The translations under genes and the position numbers were made by a program. A model generated the notes under the pieces. It saw nothing but the letters and a program-made list of their open reading frames with translations, made no database searches and was not told where the DNA came from. A DNA stretch of 64,000 bases from Devosia limi DSM 17137 (GTDB lineage Bacteria; Pseudomonadota; Alphaproteobacteria; Rhizobiales; Devosiaceae). Below, one piece after another: positions 43,520 to 51,920 of the stretch. Within the stretch, counting starts at the first letter, position 1. Each line of letters begins with the position of its first letter. The DNA is taken from assembly GCF_900128975.1 (NCBI RefSeq), contig NZ_FQVC01000007.1:62001-126000 (forward strand), in the 5' to 3' direction.

Positions 43520-44629
43520 TTACTGGCCCTGGAGAGCGGCATTCCACTTGACGACGAAGTCGCTGGCCTCGGTGATGAGGCCTTCGTCAAAACCGGCGAC
43601 GATCAGGTTGTCGGCGCCGATCAGCTCGGTGATGCCTTGGTAGGTATAGCGGACCTGATCCTCGGCAACGTCGTCGCGGTAGGGAACGAGCCCGCCCTTG
43701 CCGACCAGCGTCTGCCCCTGGTTGCTGAGGGCAAAGTCAACGAACAGCTTGGCCGAGTTGGGGTTGGCCGCGCCTTCTGGAATGCCCATGCCGCGCAGCA
43801 TCATGATGGTGCCGTCATCGGGGAAGGAGAAGCCGAGAATTTCGCCGCCGGGCTGCTCGAGACGCGGGAAAATGGTGATGCCCGAGACAGCGATGCCGGT
43901 CACATATTCGCCGGTGGCGATCTTCTCGTTCATCGCGCCGCCCGAGGTCTCGCCGCGGATCATCTTGCCGATCTGGCGCAGGTCGGCCCAGCCTTCCTCG
44001 CCTTTGACGTTCATGTAGTTCCACCAGGCGGCAAGGCCGAAGGAATTGCGGGCGGCGTCATAGGTGGTGATCCTGCCGTCGAACGTGCCGGGATCGGCGA
44101 CAGCGTCTTCGACCAGCGACTTGAGGCCGGTTGGGCGCTTGTCTTCGGGCAGCAGTGCCGCGTTGTAGGTGATGACCAGCGGATCGGATGACAGCACGCT
44201 CACACCCGGATAAGGATTGGCGAAATCGGGCAGCTGCGCCAGTTCGGGGCTCTCATAGGCCATCATCTGGTCGCCTTCGACGCCATAGCTGGCCCAACGG
44301 TCATTGGCACCGGACACCAGGATATCGGCGGAGCGCGACCCGGAACCGGCTTCGGCTTCCCAGCGCGAATGCACGGTGCCCGAACCCAGATCAAGCGTCT
44401 CAACATTGATCCATGGATACTGGGCCTTGAAGCCCTCAAGCAGCGGCGCCCAGTTGTTGTCAGCCATGTTGGAATAGATGACGATGCCAGCTTCGGCGCG
44501 CGAGCCTTCGATCAGGTCAGCATAATCGGCCGGATAATAATCCGGCACCGGCACGGTCTGCGCAAAGGCGCTGACCGATAGGGCTGCAAAGCTGGCGATG
44601 ACAAGGCTGGTCTTTAGAACATGCTTCAT
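43520..44629 (-). CDS. Periplasmic substrate-binding protein, FbpA/AfuA type
   Basis: A 369-residue extracellular solute-binding protein with a signal peptide (residues 1-23, SLVIASFAALSVSAFAQ). The mature part has IVIYSNMADNNWAPLLEGFK, ADILVSGANDRWASYG, and FSFPDDGTIMMLRGMGIPEG. It belongs to the iron/organophosphate-type cluster, but clustering with CoA-transferase and lyase genes suggests a carboxylic acid as ligand. Neither the Tyr pair typical of ferric-binding FbpA at its C-terminus nor a phosphonate motif is obvious. The ATG at 44629 gives the signal peptide. Confidence 0.85.
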   Translation of the reverse strand: MKHVLKTSLVIASFAALSVSAFAQTVPVPDYYPADYADLIEGSRAEAGIVIYSNMADNNWAPLLEGFKAQYPWINVETLDLGSGTVHSRWEAEAGSGSRSADILVSGANDRWASYGVEGDQMMAYESPELAQLPDFANPYPGVSVLSSDPLVITYNAALLPEDKRPTGLKSLVEDAVADPGTFDGRITTYDAARNSFGLAAWWNYMNVKGEEGWADLRQIGKMIRGETSGGAMNEKIATGEYVTGIAVSGITIFPRLEQPGGEILGFSFPDDGTIMMLRGMGIPEGAANPNSAKLFVDFALSNQGQTLVGKGGLVPYRDDVAEDQVRYTYQGITELIGADNLIVAGFDEGLITEASDFVVKWNAALQGQ

Positions 44630-44649
44630 GTGAACGATCCTCCTGTGAG

Positions 44650-45393
44650 TCACATTGATTTGCGGGTTCGGTGCGCTACTTCAGCGGTAACGGCACGCCC
44701 GACACTCGCGACCGCGGCCTTCACCGCGTCGAGATTTGAGATGAACCGCTCGCGTGGTCCGGAAATATTGATGGCGGCGACGACGCGCCCCCTGGCGTCG
44801 CGCACGGGGGCAGCGGCGCCAGATGCGCCTTCGACGACGCCATTGATGTTGACGGCAAAACCATCGCGCCGAATCGCGACCAGCAGGTCTTCGAGCTCCG
44901 CCCGCTCCGAAGGGGCGAGACCGACCTGGCTGCAATACTCCTCCAGCGCAGCGGGGTCGAAGTCAGCCAGAAAGACCAGGCCGCTGGCCACCTGATGCGG
45001 CAGTCGGGTCGGCGCGATATCCCGATCGTAACGAATTTCGCGCTGCGGCAGGATCTTGTTGAGATAGCGGATACGACCGTCTTCGAGAACGGCGACAAAG
45101 GCTGACTCACCGACGCTGGCAACGGCTTCATGCAGATGCCGCTCCGCCAGTCGCAGGATTGTCCCCCAGGTCGCGCCGCCCTCGACGCTTTCCCCGGGCA
45201 GCCGCACCAGCCGATAGCGGTTGTCGGCAAGACGCTCGACGTAGTTGCGCTTCACCAGCAGCTGCAGAAGCAGCAATCCGCTGCTCTTAGGCACATCAAG
45301 CGCCTGCACAAAATCGGTGTAGCTGACCGAGGTGGTCGTGGTGGCGAACCATTCGACCGCATCCAGAATACGCTCCGCTCCCCTGCCGCTCAC
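44650..45393 (-). CDS. IclR-family transcriptional regulator of the organic-acid operon
   Basis: A 247-residue IclR regulator: winged helix-turn-helix (about 5-65; ERILDAVEWFATTTTSVSYT then VPKSSGLLLLQLLVKRNYVE) and an effector domain (about 80-240) with FVAVLEDGRIRYLNKILPQR and AINISGPRERF. The start is GTG. Its stop is 20 bases before the binding-protein ATG on the same strand, so it is the first gene of the operon. An 18-bp palindrome 17 bases before its start is the likely autoregulatory operator. Confidence 0.9.
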   Translation of the reverse strand: MSGRGAERILDAVEWFATTTTSVSYTDFVQALDVPKSSGLLLLQLLVKRNYVERLADNRYRLVRLPGESVEGGATWGTILRLAERHLHEAVASVGESAFVAVLEDGRIRYLNKILPQREIRYDRDIAPTRLPHQVASGLVFLADFDPAALEEYCSQVGLAPSERAELEDLLVAIRRDGFAVNINGVVEGASGAAAPVRDARGRVVAAINISGPRERFISNLDAVKAAVASVGRAVTAEVAHRTRKSM

Positions 45394-45938
45394 TGTGACG
45401 CCCCTCTAAAGTTCAATATATTGAACTAACTTAGTATGCTGAACTGAACCGCAACATGTCAACTCCATCGCGATCTGGCAAGAGGACGAGTGGCATTTGC
45501 GGCCAACAAACTGAGATGGATATCGCTTTGCCTGTTCGACTTGGGAACGGGCCGACGCAGACGAGTGGCGCAAAGTGGCCGAATCGGGCGCCCCAGGGCG
45601 CCAGCCGGCGCATTCTCAATGCGACATGGGGGGACGCAATCATCGCCTGGACTGAATCTGGCTTCAGCGCTTTGGCAACACGCCCCAGCATGAGCCCCTA
45701 TCCACGATGGCGGTTTCACCTGGCCGAGTGGAACCCCATTCCGGATAGCCGAACAAAGGCCTGAAGGCCTGCGTTTCTTGAAAATGTCATGGCATGGCCT
45801 ATACACTCCGGTTTTCGGTGGGGTAGGCCTAATGCGATCAAGTCACGACACTCCGGGCCCCGCCCAGCCGGCATTTCGTGCTTCCTCCGGGTCGCGCTGG
45901 TCGGCAGCCGGCGCGCCGGAAAACCGGCGGCGCCTGGC
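45394..45938. other. Regulatory interval between iclR-type gene and chrA
   Basis: About 545 bases between divergent genes. The IclR operator lies at the left edge. The remainder has open frames on both strands but none with a binding site or convincing composition; I see no transporter regulator such as ChrB. Confidence 0.55.
45410..45427. promoter_or_regulatory. Putative IclR operator
   Basis: AGTTCAATATATTGAACT is a perfect 18-bp palindrome directly upstream of the regulator start. A further TGAACT half-site lies at 45440-45445. The placement fits repression or activation of the whole operon by its own IclR protein. Confidence 0.75.
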
Positions 45939-47168
45939 GTGAGGCCGGAAGCTGACGGGCCTCGGAGGCCGACAAGCACCGGCACGCCCGGCACAGCGGG
46001 CGAGGTCTTCCAGGTCTTCCTCAAGCTGGGCCTGACATCCTTTGGCGGTCCCATTGCCCATCTGGGTTATTTCCGGGATGAACTGGTCACACGGCGCCAG
46101 TGGATCAGTGAAGCAGGCTATGCCGATCTCGTTGCACTCTGCCAGTTCCTGCCGGGGCCGGCATCGAGCCAGGTCGGCTTCGCGCTGGGATTGCTGCGCG
46201 GCGGACCGCTCGGCGCCCTGGCCGCCTGGACGGCGTTTACACTGCCCTCGGCGCTCTTTCTGCTGCTCTTCGCGTACGCAGCCGCCTGGTTCGAAGGCGA
46301 CGCCGGAGCCGGGCTGCTGCATGGCCTCAAACTTGTGGCCGTGGCAGTGGTTGCACAAGCCGTGTGGGGCATGGCCAAGGCACTCACGCCGGACCGGGAG
46401 CGGGCTGGCATCGCGTTGCTGGCCGTATTTCTGGTGGTTCTGGTTGGCGGCTCGATCGGGCAGGTCGCGGCGATCGTCGGCGGCGGACTTGCGGGGGGGT
46501 GGCTGTGTCGCGGACTGCCGCTGAACCAGGTTGGTCACCTGACATTTGGCGTGCCGAAGGCGGTCGGATGGGCGGCGCTCTGCCTCTTCTTTGTCTTGCT
46601 GGTCGGACTGCCCGTTGTCGAAGCCGCCGCTTCATCGCAGGCTCTTGCCCTCTTCGATGCATTCTACCGCGCGGGCGCACTGGTGTTTGGGGGCGGACAC
46701 GTCGTGCTGCCGCTGCTGGAAGCGGAGGTGGTGCAAAGCGGCTGGATTTCCAGCGATGCCTTCCTTGCCGGCTATGGGGCCACCCAGGCCGTCCCCGGCC
46801 CGCTCTTTACGTTCGCGGCCTATCTGGGGGCCGTGATGCAGGAGGGGCCGGCAGGCCCCCTGGGCGCTGCCATCGCCCTGGTAGCGGTGTTCCTTCCCGG
46901 CCTGCTGCTGGTTGTGGGCGCGTTGCCGTTCTGGGATGCGTTTCGATCCCGGCCCCATGCTCAGGCCGCAATGCGCGGCGCCAATGCCGCCGTGGTGGGC
47001 GTTCTGGGGGCAGCCCTCTACACCCCCGTCTGGACCAGCGCGGTGCTGACACCCGCCGATTTTGCCCTGGCATTGGCGGGCTTCCTGTTGCTGACCGTAT
47101 GGAAGACCGCGCCGTGGATCGTTGTGATCACGCTGGCAACAGCTGGTGCGCTGCTCACGCTGGTCTGA
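45939..47168 (+). CDS. chrA: Chromate transporter ChrA (long CHR family)
   Basis: A 409-residue membrane protein with two CHR domains. The N-terminal half has FLKLGLTSFGGPIAHLGYFR then ELVTRRQWISEAGYADLVAL and CQFLPGPASSQVGFALG; the second half repeats the pattern with FYRAGALVFGGGHVVLPLLE and GATQAVPGPLFTFAAYLG. It exports chromate, or takes part in sulfate-like anion transport. The GTG at 45939 is preferred since the family starts about 20 residues before the first motif; the frame is open further upstream. Confidence 0.9.
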   Translation: MRPEADGPRRPTSTGTPGTAGEVFQVFLKLGLTSFGGPIAHLGYFRDELVTRRQWISEAGYADLVALCQFLPGPASSQVGFALGLLRGGPLGALAAWTAFTLPSALFLLLFAYAAAWFEGDAGAGLLHGLKLVAVAVVAQAVWGMAKALTPDRERAGIALLAVFLVVLVGGSIGQVAAIVGGGLAGGWLCRGLPLNQVGHLTFGVPKAVGWAALCLFFVLLVGLPVVEAAASSQALALFDAFYRAGALVFGGGHVVLPLLEAEVVQSGWISSDAFLAGYGATQAVPGPLFTFAAYLGAVMQEGPAGPLGAAIALVAVFLPGLLLVVGALPFWDAFRSRPHAQAAMRGANAAVVGVLGAALYTPVWTSAVLTPADFALALAGFLLLTVWKTAPWIVVITLATAGALLTLV

Positions 47169-47249
47169 TGCGGGGATCGGCGCCCGATACCCGGCGCCGA
47201 CGCGCTCCTGCGACCTGGCGTTCTTGGACTGAACGCCAGGCGCAGTCGG

Positions 47250-48086
47250 TCAATGCGACAGCAGAACGGGCAATCGCAGGTCGTCCAGCACCCCTTTCGT
47301 TGCCCCGCCGAGAACGAAATCGCGCAGCCGCGAATGGCCATAGCCGCCCAGAACCAGCAGCCCGGCATTGTCGGCCAGCGCCGCATCCTGCAGGGTTTGG
47401 CCAATCGGCCGGCCATTGCCGGCAATGGCGCGGGCTTCGGCCTTGATGCCGCGCCGCTTCAGGTGCTCCACGAGGCGCTCGGTGGCCTGCAGATCGTCGA
47501 TGTGTTTTTCGTCCTTCACTGTGCCGACAATGACGCGGGTGGTCCTGGTCAGGAAAATCTCGGCGTCGGCAACGGCGCGGGCCGCAACCCGGCTGCCGTC
47601 CCAGGCCACAAACACGGTGCCATAATCGGGATCATCCTGGCGTTCGGGCAACAGCACAACCGGGCGACCCGATCCGAAGATGACGGCCTCGATGGCGCCA
47701 CGGATTGCCTGATTGTCCTGGCTCCAGCCGAACAGGGTCAGATCGTGGTAGCGGGCCTGCCCCGCTGCCGCTTCGCCAAACCGTTCGGGAATAGCCTCGA
47801 TCAAGCCAGAGCGAACACCGACATTGGCCTGGGCGGCGGCTTGCGCGACGGCGTCGGCGATTTCCTGTCCGCGGGCATGGCAGGCATCCTTGATGCCTTT
47901 GAGCATCCCCGGCACATCGACCACAAATTGTGCCATCGTATTGGTCGGCGCGTGAAAATCGGGCTCCAGCACCACGACGTGCAGCGCGGCGCCCAGATAT
48001 TGGGCGACATTGGCCGCGCGGTGCGCAAAGTCACCGGCTGGGACGTCGGGGTAGGTGATCAGGGGAACCAATGCCTGCAATGTCAT
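47250..48086 (-). CDS. Universal stress protein
   Basis: A 278-residue tandem-like UspA protein. The C-terminal domain has the ATP-binding pattern VLGGYGHSRLRDFVLGGATK (GxxG-x9-G-S/T type); the N-terminal half keeps the fold (LFGWSQDNQAIRGAIEAVIF, then SGRPVVLLPE) but a poorer nucleotide motif. Such proteins protect cells under starvation or oxygen limitation. A FixK/FNR-type box lies 86-99 bases upstream, which fits low-oxygen induction as known for other Usp genes. Confidence 0.9.
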   Translation of the reverse strand: MTLQALVPLITYPDVPAGDFAHRAANVAQYLGAALHVVVLEPDFHAPTNTMAQFVVDVPGMLKGIKDACHARGQEIADAVAQAAAQANVGVRSGLIEAIPERFGEAAAGQARYHDLTLFGWSQDNQAIRGAIEAVIFGSGRPVVLLPERQDDPDYGTVFVAWDGSRVAARAVADAEIFLTRTTRVIVGTVKDEKHIDDLQATERLVEHLKRRGIKAEARAIAGNGRPIGQTLQDAALADNAGLLVLGGYGHSRLRDFVLGGATKGVLDDLRLPVLLSH

Positions 48087-48171
48087 GTCGCCTCACTTCG
48101 GGGTTTACCAGCGCGGGAGAACGGTATCGAGATCCATCGGCGCCACCATAGCGGCACCGTCAGGCGGGCGC

Positions 48172-48185
48172 TTGACCCATGTCAA
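48172..48185. promoter_or_regulatory. FixK/FNR-type box upstream of the universal stress protein
   Basis: TTGACCCATGTCAA is TTGAC-N4-GTCAA with perfect half-sites, centred about 92 bases before the start of the universal stress protein gene (minus strand). The distance is close to that of the hemA box from its gene. Confidence 0.75.
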
Positions 48186-48319
48186 AGCCAGGGCACGGCG
48201 GAGCAGTTTCCGGCCGGGCGTTCACTTTTGCGGCGGGCGGCGTGTTGAGGATGGTGGATTGGGCCGGCGGCGATGTATAGGGTCCACGACCAGACTCACC
48301 AAGAAGCGCAGTTAGTAAC

Positions 48320-48859
48320 GTGTCTCAAGCAACTCCCCTCCCCAAGGTCGTTATCAGCACTCCGTTGGGCGACATGACCATCGTCGTCGACGTCGCGAGC
48401 GCCCCCGTCACAGCCGCCAATTTCCTGGCCTATGTCGATCAGGGCCTGCTCAAGAATGCCAGCATTTATCGCATCGTGGCCGATTGCAATCAGCCCGATA
48501 CGCTGCCGGCCAAGATCGACGTGCTGCAGTTCGGGCACCTGATGCAGGGCAAGGAATATCCCACGCCCCTGCCCGCAATCGTGCATGAACCCACCAGCCA
48601 GACCGGCCTGCGCCATCGCGACGGTACGCTGTCCATGGCGCGGTTTGCGCCGGGCACGGCATCGTCGGGCTTTTTCATCTGCGTCGGCGACCAGCCCGAG
48701 CTGGATGAAGGCGGCAAGCGCCAGCCCGACGGCCAGGGCTTTGCGGCCTTTGGCTGGGTCGAGGACGGGCTGGACGTGGTCCGGGCCCTGCATGGCAAGG
48801 CCGAGGCCTCCGATATGCTGACCCAGCCTATTCCGCTGCTTGACGTAAAGCGCGCCTGA
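48320..48859 (+). CDS. Cyclophilin-type peptidyl-prolyl isomerase
   Basis: A 179-residue cytoplasmic cyclophilin that catalyses cis-trans isomerisation of prolyl bonds. Features are VVISTPLGDMTIVVDVASAP, ANFLAYVDQGLLKNASIYRI with the catalytic Arg region, DGTLSMARFAPGTASSGFFI and GFAAFGWVEDGLDVVRAL. Conserved core residues are present, but the usual central QGGDP stretch is replaced by LMQGKEYPTP. The start is GTG with a weak binding site. It converges on the amidohydrolase operon end. Confidence 0.85.
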   Translation: MSQATPLPKVVISTPLGDMTIVVDVASAPVTAANFLAYVDQGLLKNASIYRIVADCNQPDTLPAKIDVLQFGHLMQGKEYPTPLPAIVHEPTSQTGLRHRDGTLSMARFAPGTASSGFFICVGDQPELDEGGKRQPDGQGFAAFGWVEDGLDVVRALHGKAEASDMLTQPIPLLDVKRA

Positions 48860-48886
48860 GCTTTGGCGGCCGGCGCGTCCGGCCGC

Positions 48887-50356
48887 TTACACCGGCAGGT
48901 CGGGCAGCTCTACTTTCTGATCGAAGGTGCGGTAGAGCTGGCCCCAGCCGGGATCGCAGAGATATTGCTGCAGGTTTGCCCGCTCGACCAGCGCATTGGC
49001 CTGCCGATTGGCTTCCTCCAGCGCCGCGTCCATGTCGACATTGAGCACCTTGCGGTTCTCCATGATGATCTCTCCATTGACCATGACCATTTCCACATCT
49101 GACCCGACGGCCTGATGCACCAACCGGTGCACGGGCAGCCAATTGGGCGTCAGGTGCGGCTGGTTCATGTCGAGCACGGCGATATCGGCCTTCTTGCCCA
49201 CTTCGAGCGAGCCGATCTCATGGTCCAGGCCCAGCGCCCGCGCCGCGTCGATGGTGATCATCTCCAGCACCTTGCCGGGCGGGAAATAATAACGGTCGTG
49301 ATTGCGCAGCACGTGTTGGGTCGCCTGGAATGAGCGGGCGGTCTGCAGCATGTCGAAATAGCGGCTCGGCGCGGTGCCATCCGAGGTGATGGCGACATTG
49401 ACGCCGCGCGCCATCATCTCGATCACCGGGGTGGAGCGCCCGGGCGGCGCATGGGTCACATGGGTGCCGGTTTCGGCCAGGATATCGATCTCCTGATGCG
49501 AAATGCCCCAGCAATGCTGCAGATGGATATCGGGCCCCAGCAGGGCGTTTTCCTTGTCCTGATAGGCGAGCCGGATCTGGCCGGCAAAGGCATCGGAATG
49601 GATGCGGACGCCGTATTTGCGCGCCAGCTCGCGCACGGCGCGGGCCTGGTCACGGTCATCCTGAGTGAGGGAAACCGCCTGATCAGGCGTCGACATGTTG
49701 GAAGGGTCGAGAGAGGGCACGATGGTGAACGGCGTCACATAGACGCTGAGCCGGCCATCGGCTGAGCCATTGATGCTCTGGATGGCGGCTTCGGTGCCGT
49801 CCATCATCTGCGCGAACGAAATGCTGTGCGGCACCGGCGCGCCGGTTTCCCAGCGGGTGACGGCGCGCGGCCATGGCAGACCGGCGGGGCCGGTGCAGAT
49901 GATTTCGCGCAGGCCCAGTTCGCCATAGGCGCGGGCGTGATTGATGGCAAATTGCGGATCGTCGCTGCGCGGCATCGAGGAGATGATGCTGACCCCGGTG
50001 GTGACGCCCGAGCGCAGCCGTTCGAGGCCGGACACCAGGCCATCGGCATACCAATAGTCGCGCGTCGTGTAGTGATAATAGACCGGGGTGACGATCTTCA
50101 TCCAGAGCGGGTTGGTATCCACCCCGATGCTGCGGATCAGGCAATGGCCGGCATGGCCATGGGCGTCGATCAGGCCGGGAATGACCAGCTTGTTGCGGCA
50201 GTCGATCACCCGGTCTTGCGGATTGATGGTGACGTCGTCGCTGGCGCAGACCTCGACAATCCGGTCATCGACCACGCGCACTGCGCCGCGCTCGATGATG
50301 CGGCGCTGCTTGTCCACCGGCACCACTGTGCCGTTGACGAAAACTATCGCTGCCAT
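48887..50356 (-). CDS. Amidohydrolase-family protein (TRZ/ATZ-like) with intact metal site, copy A
   Basis: A 489-residue amidohydrolase/deaminase of the COG0402 type. Metal-site residues are present: HxH in VIPGLIDAHGHAGHCL, a later His in LQHCWGISHQEIDILAETG and Asp in VAITSDGTAPSRYFD. It should hydrolyse a C-N bond in a heterocycle or amidine. It is the last gene of the amidohydrolase/ABC operon, 35 bases after the previous amidohydrolase gene. The substrate is unknown; neighbouring genes suggest an imported N-heterocycle or amide. Confidence 0.87.
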   Translation of the reverse strand: MAAIVFVNGTVVPVDKQRRIIERGAVRVVDDRIVEVCASDDVTINPQDRVIDCRNKLVIPGLIDAHGHAGHCLIRSIGVDTNPLWMKIVTPVYYHYTTRDYWYADGLVSGLERLRSGVTTGVSIISSMPRSDDPQFAINHARAYGELGLREIICTGPAGLPWPRAVTRWETGAPVPHSISFAQMMDGTEAAIQSINGSADGRLSVYVTPFTIVPSLDPSNMSTPDQAVSLTQDDRDQARAVRELARKYGVRIHSDAFAGQIRLAYQDKENALLGPDIHLQHCWGISHQEIDILAETGTHVTHAPPGRSTPVIEMMARGVNVAITSDGTAPSRYFDMLQTARSFQATQHVLRNHDRYYFPPGKVLEMITIDAARALGLDHEIGSLEVGKKADIAVLDMNQPHLTPNWLPVHRLVHQAVGSDVEMVMVNGEIIMENRKVLNVDMDAALEEANRQANALVERANLQQYLCDPGWGQLYRTFDQKVELPDLPV

Positions 50357-50391
50357 GTCATTGCTCCATCATCACAATAGGCCGGTGCCAG

Positions 50392-51867
50392 TCAAAGCAC
50401 TGGAAAGGCTGGGCGGAAAAGCGCTTCGACTGGCGGATGCTGCCAGCTGCGGTCGGGATATCTGGCGATCAGGCCTTCGAACTGGCGCTGGGCGCGACTG
50501 CGGGCCGCGACCATGTCGAAGCCAGTGATGCAGCCATCGCGCATGACCAGACGGCCATCGACGAACACCGCCTGGGTGACCTTGCCATTGCCGCCCATGA
50601 CCAGGGTGGTAATGGGGTCGACCGTGGGCGTCATATGCACATCATCGAGCCGGAAGATCGAGACGTCGGCACAGGCGCCCGCTTCGAGCCGGCCGAGATC
50701 GCTGCGACCCAGAGCCTTGGCGCCGCCCAGCGTCGCGGCATTGTAGAAATCGGCACTGCTGGTCGCGGATGAGGATTTGTCGGCGATGCGGCTGGCGATC
50801 AGCCCGGCCAGCATATTCATCCACATATCGGGCGGGGCGGTATCGGTGGCCATGCCGATATTGATGCCCTTGTCGCGGAATTTGGCGAAGGAATTGAGCA
50901 CGCTGCCCATGCGCGCCGACACCAGCGGTGAATGCGCCAGGGTCACGCCATGCTCGGCATAGAGCTCGATATCTGTTTCATTGGCATGAGTGCCGTGCGG
51001 GGCGATCAGCCGCTGGCTGAGCAGGCCATGCGAGGCCAGCCATTGCGGGCCGGTGGTGCCGTGCAGCGCCTGCATGGTGTCCAGTTCGAGCTTGCCTTGG
51101 GACATGTGCAGGCGGACGCGGCAATCGAGATCGCGGGCGGCGGCCATGGTGCGTTGCATCAGTTGCAGCGTATTGGTTTCCACCCGGTCGGGCGCCAGCA
51201 GACCGTTGATCAGCCCGCCATGATCGCCATGGCGGCGGCGGATGAATTCGATAGCGTCGTCCAGGCCCTTTAGGCCGCGCGCTTCATCGAACCGCAGGTG
51301 AAACACACCAGCATCATCGACCACCGAGCCGCCGGAGCGATAGGCAGGGCCGATAAATACGCGCAGTCCGATTTCAATCGCGGCATCGGCTGCGGCGTCG
51401 AACTCGGAGACGGTTTCGGCCCATTGGCGATAATAAAGCGAGGCGATGGGCAGCGCCGTGGTGATGCCATTGAGCAGGAGGCTGGCGAAGGAGAACTTCT
51501 TCTGGAACGCCAGCTCGTCGGCCGAATACATTTCGTAGGGGCCGCGCTCGACATAGCTGGTGGGCCAGATGCGGCCGCGCGACCAACCGGGCTGGTTGTC
51601 CAGCACCAGCGTATAGGTATCAAGATCGGAGAGGGCATCGAGATCGATGAGGCCCGGGCTGATCAGCGCATCGCCGAGATCGATCCGCCGGGCGACGTCG
51701 CCCTCGAAGCGCTGGCCGGCATAGAGCACGCGGCTGCCTTCCAGCACCAGTTCGCCATTGCGGAAAAACACGTGGCAGCCGTCTTGATGGGCCAAGAGCC
51801 AATTTGCCGTCAGCAGGGTCCGTCCGGCCGGCCGTTCACCCAGATTGAGGTCGCCCAAGCCCGTCAT
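50392..51867 (-). CDS. Amidohydrolase-family protein lacking the HxH motif, copy B
   Basis: A 491-residue amidohydrolase. Where the family normally has HxH after strand 1, this protein reads SPGLIDLDALSDLDTYTLVL, with DxD-type residues. Later candidate ligands are retained: VRLHMSQGKLE, LIAPHGTHANE, LAHSPLVSARMG and MATDTAPPDMWMNM. It is closely similar along its length to the protein at 55531-57036. The ATG at 51867 is chosen by comparison with that paralog, with GGGGGGCGAT before it. Substrate unknown; an altered metal site is possible. Confidence 0.83.
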   Translation of the reverse strand: MTGLGDLNLGERPAGRTLLTANWLLAHQDGCHVFFRNGELVLEGSRVLYAGQRFEGDVARRIDLGDALISPGLIDLDALSDLDTYTLVLDNQPGWSRGRIWPTSYVERGPYEMYSADELAFQKKFSFASLLLNGITTALPIASLYYRQWAETVSEFDAAADAAIEIGLRVFIGPAYRSGGSVVDDAGVFHLRFDEARGLKGLDDAIEFIRRRHGDHGGLINGLLAPDRVETNTLQLMQRTMAAARDLDCRVRLHMSQGKLELDTMQALHGTTGPQWLASHGLLSQRLIAPHGTHANETDIELYAEHGVTLAHSPLVSARMGSVLNSFAKFRDKGINIGMATDTAPPDMWMNMLAGLIASRIADKSSSATSSADFYNAATLGGAKALGRSDLGRLEAGACADVSIFRLDDVHMTPTVDPITTLVMGGNGKVTQAVFVDGRLVMRDGCITGFDMVAARSRAQRQFEGLIARYPDRSWQHPPVEALFRPAFPVL

Positions 51868-51887
51868 ATCGCCCCCCATGATCAGGT

Positions 51888-51912
51888 GCCGGTGCCCCAG
51901 TGGGGCACCGGC
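51888..51912 (-). repeat. Intercistronic stem-loop after the peptide-type binding-protein gene
   Basis: GCCGGTGCCCC and GGGGCACCGGC form an 11-bp perfect stem with a 3-base loop between the binding-protein stop at 51921 and the next start at 51867. It probably stabilises the upstream message. Confidence 0.75.
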
Positions 51913-51920
51913 TTGTCGTC

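Noticed and set aside
45459..45806. Open frames on both strands between the IclR gene and chrA
   Set aside because: No start with a binding site, Cys/Arg/Pro-rich translation, no family resemblance.
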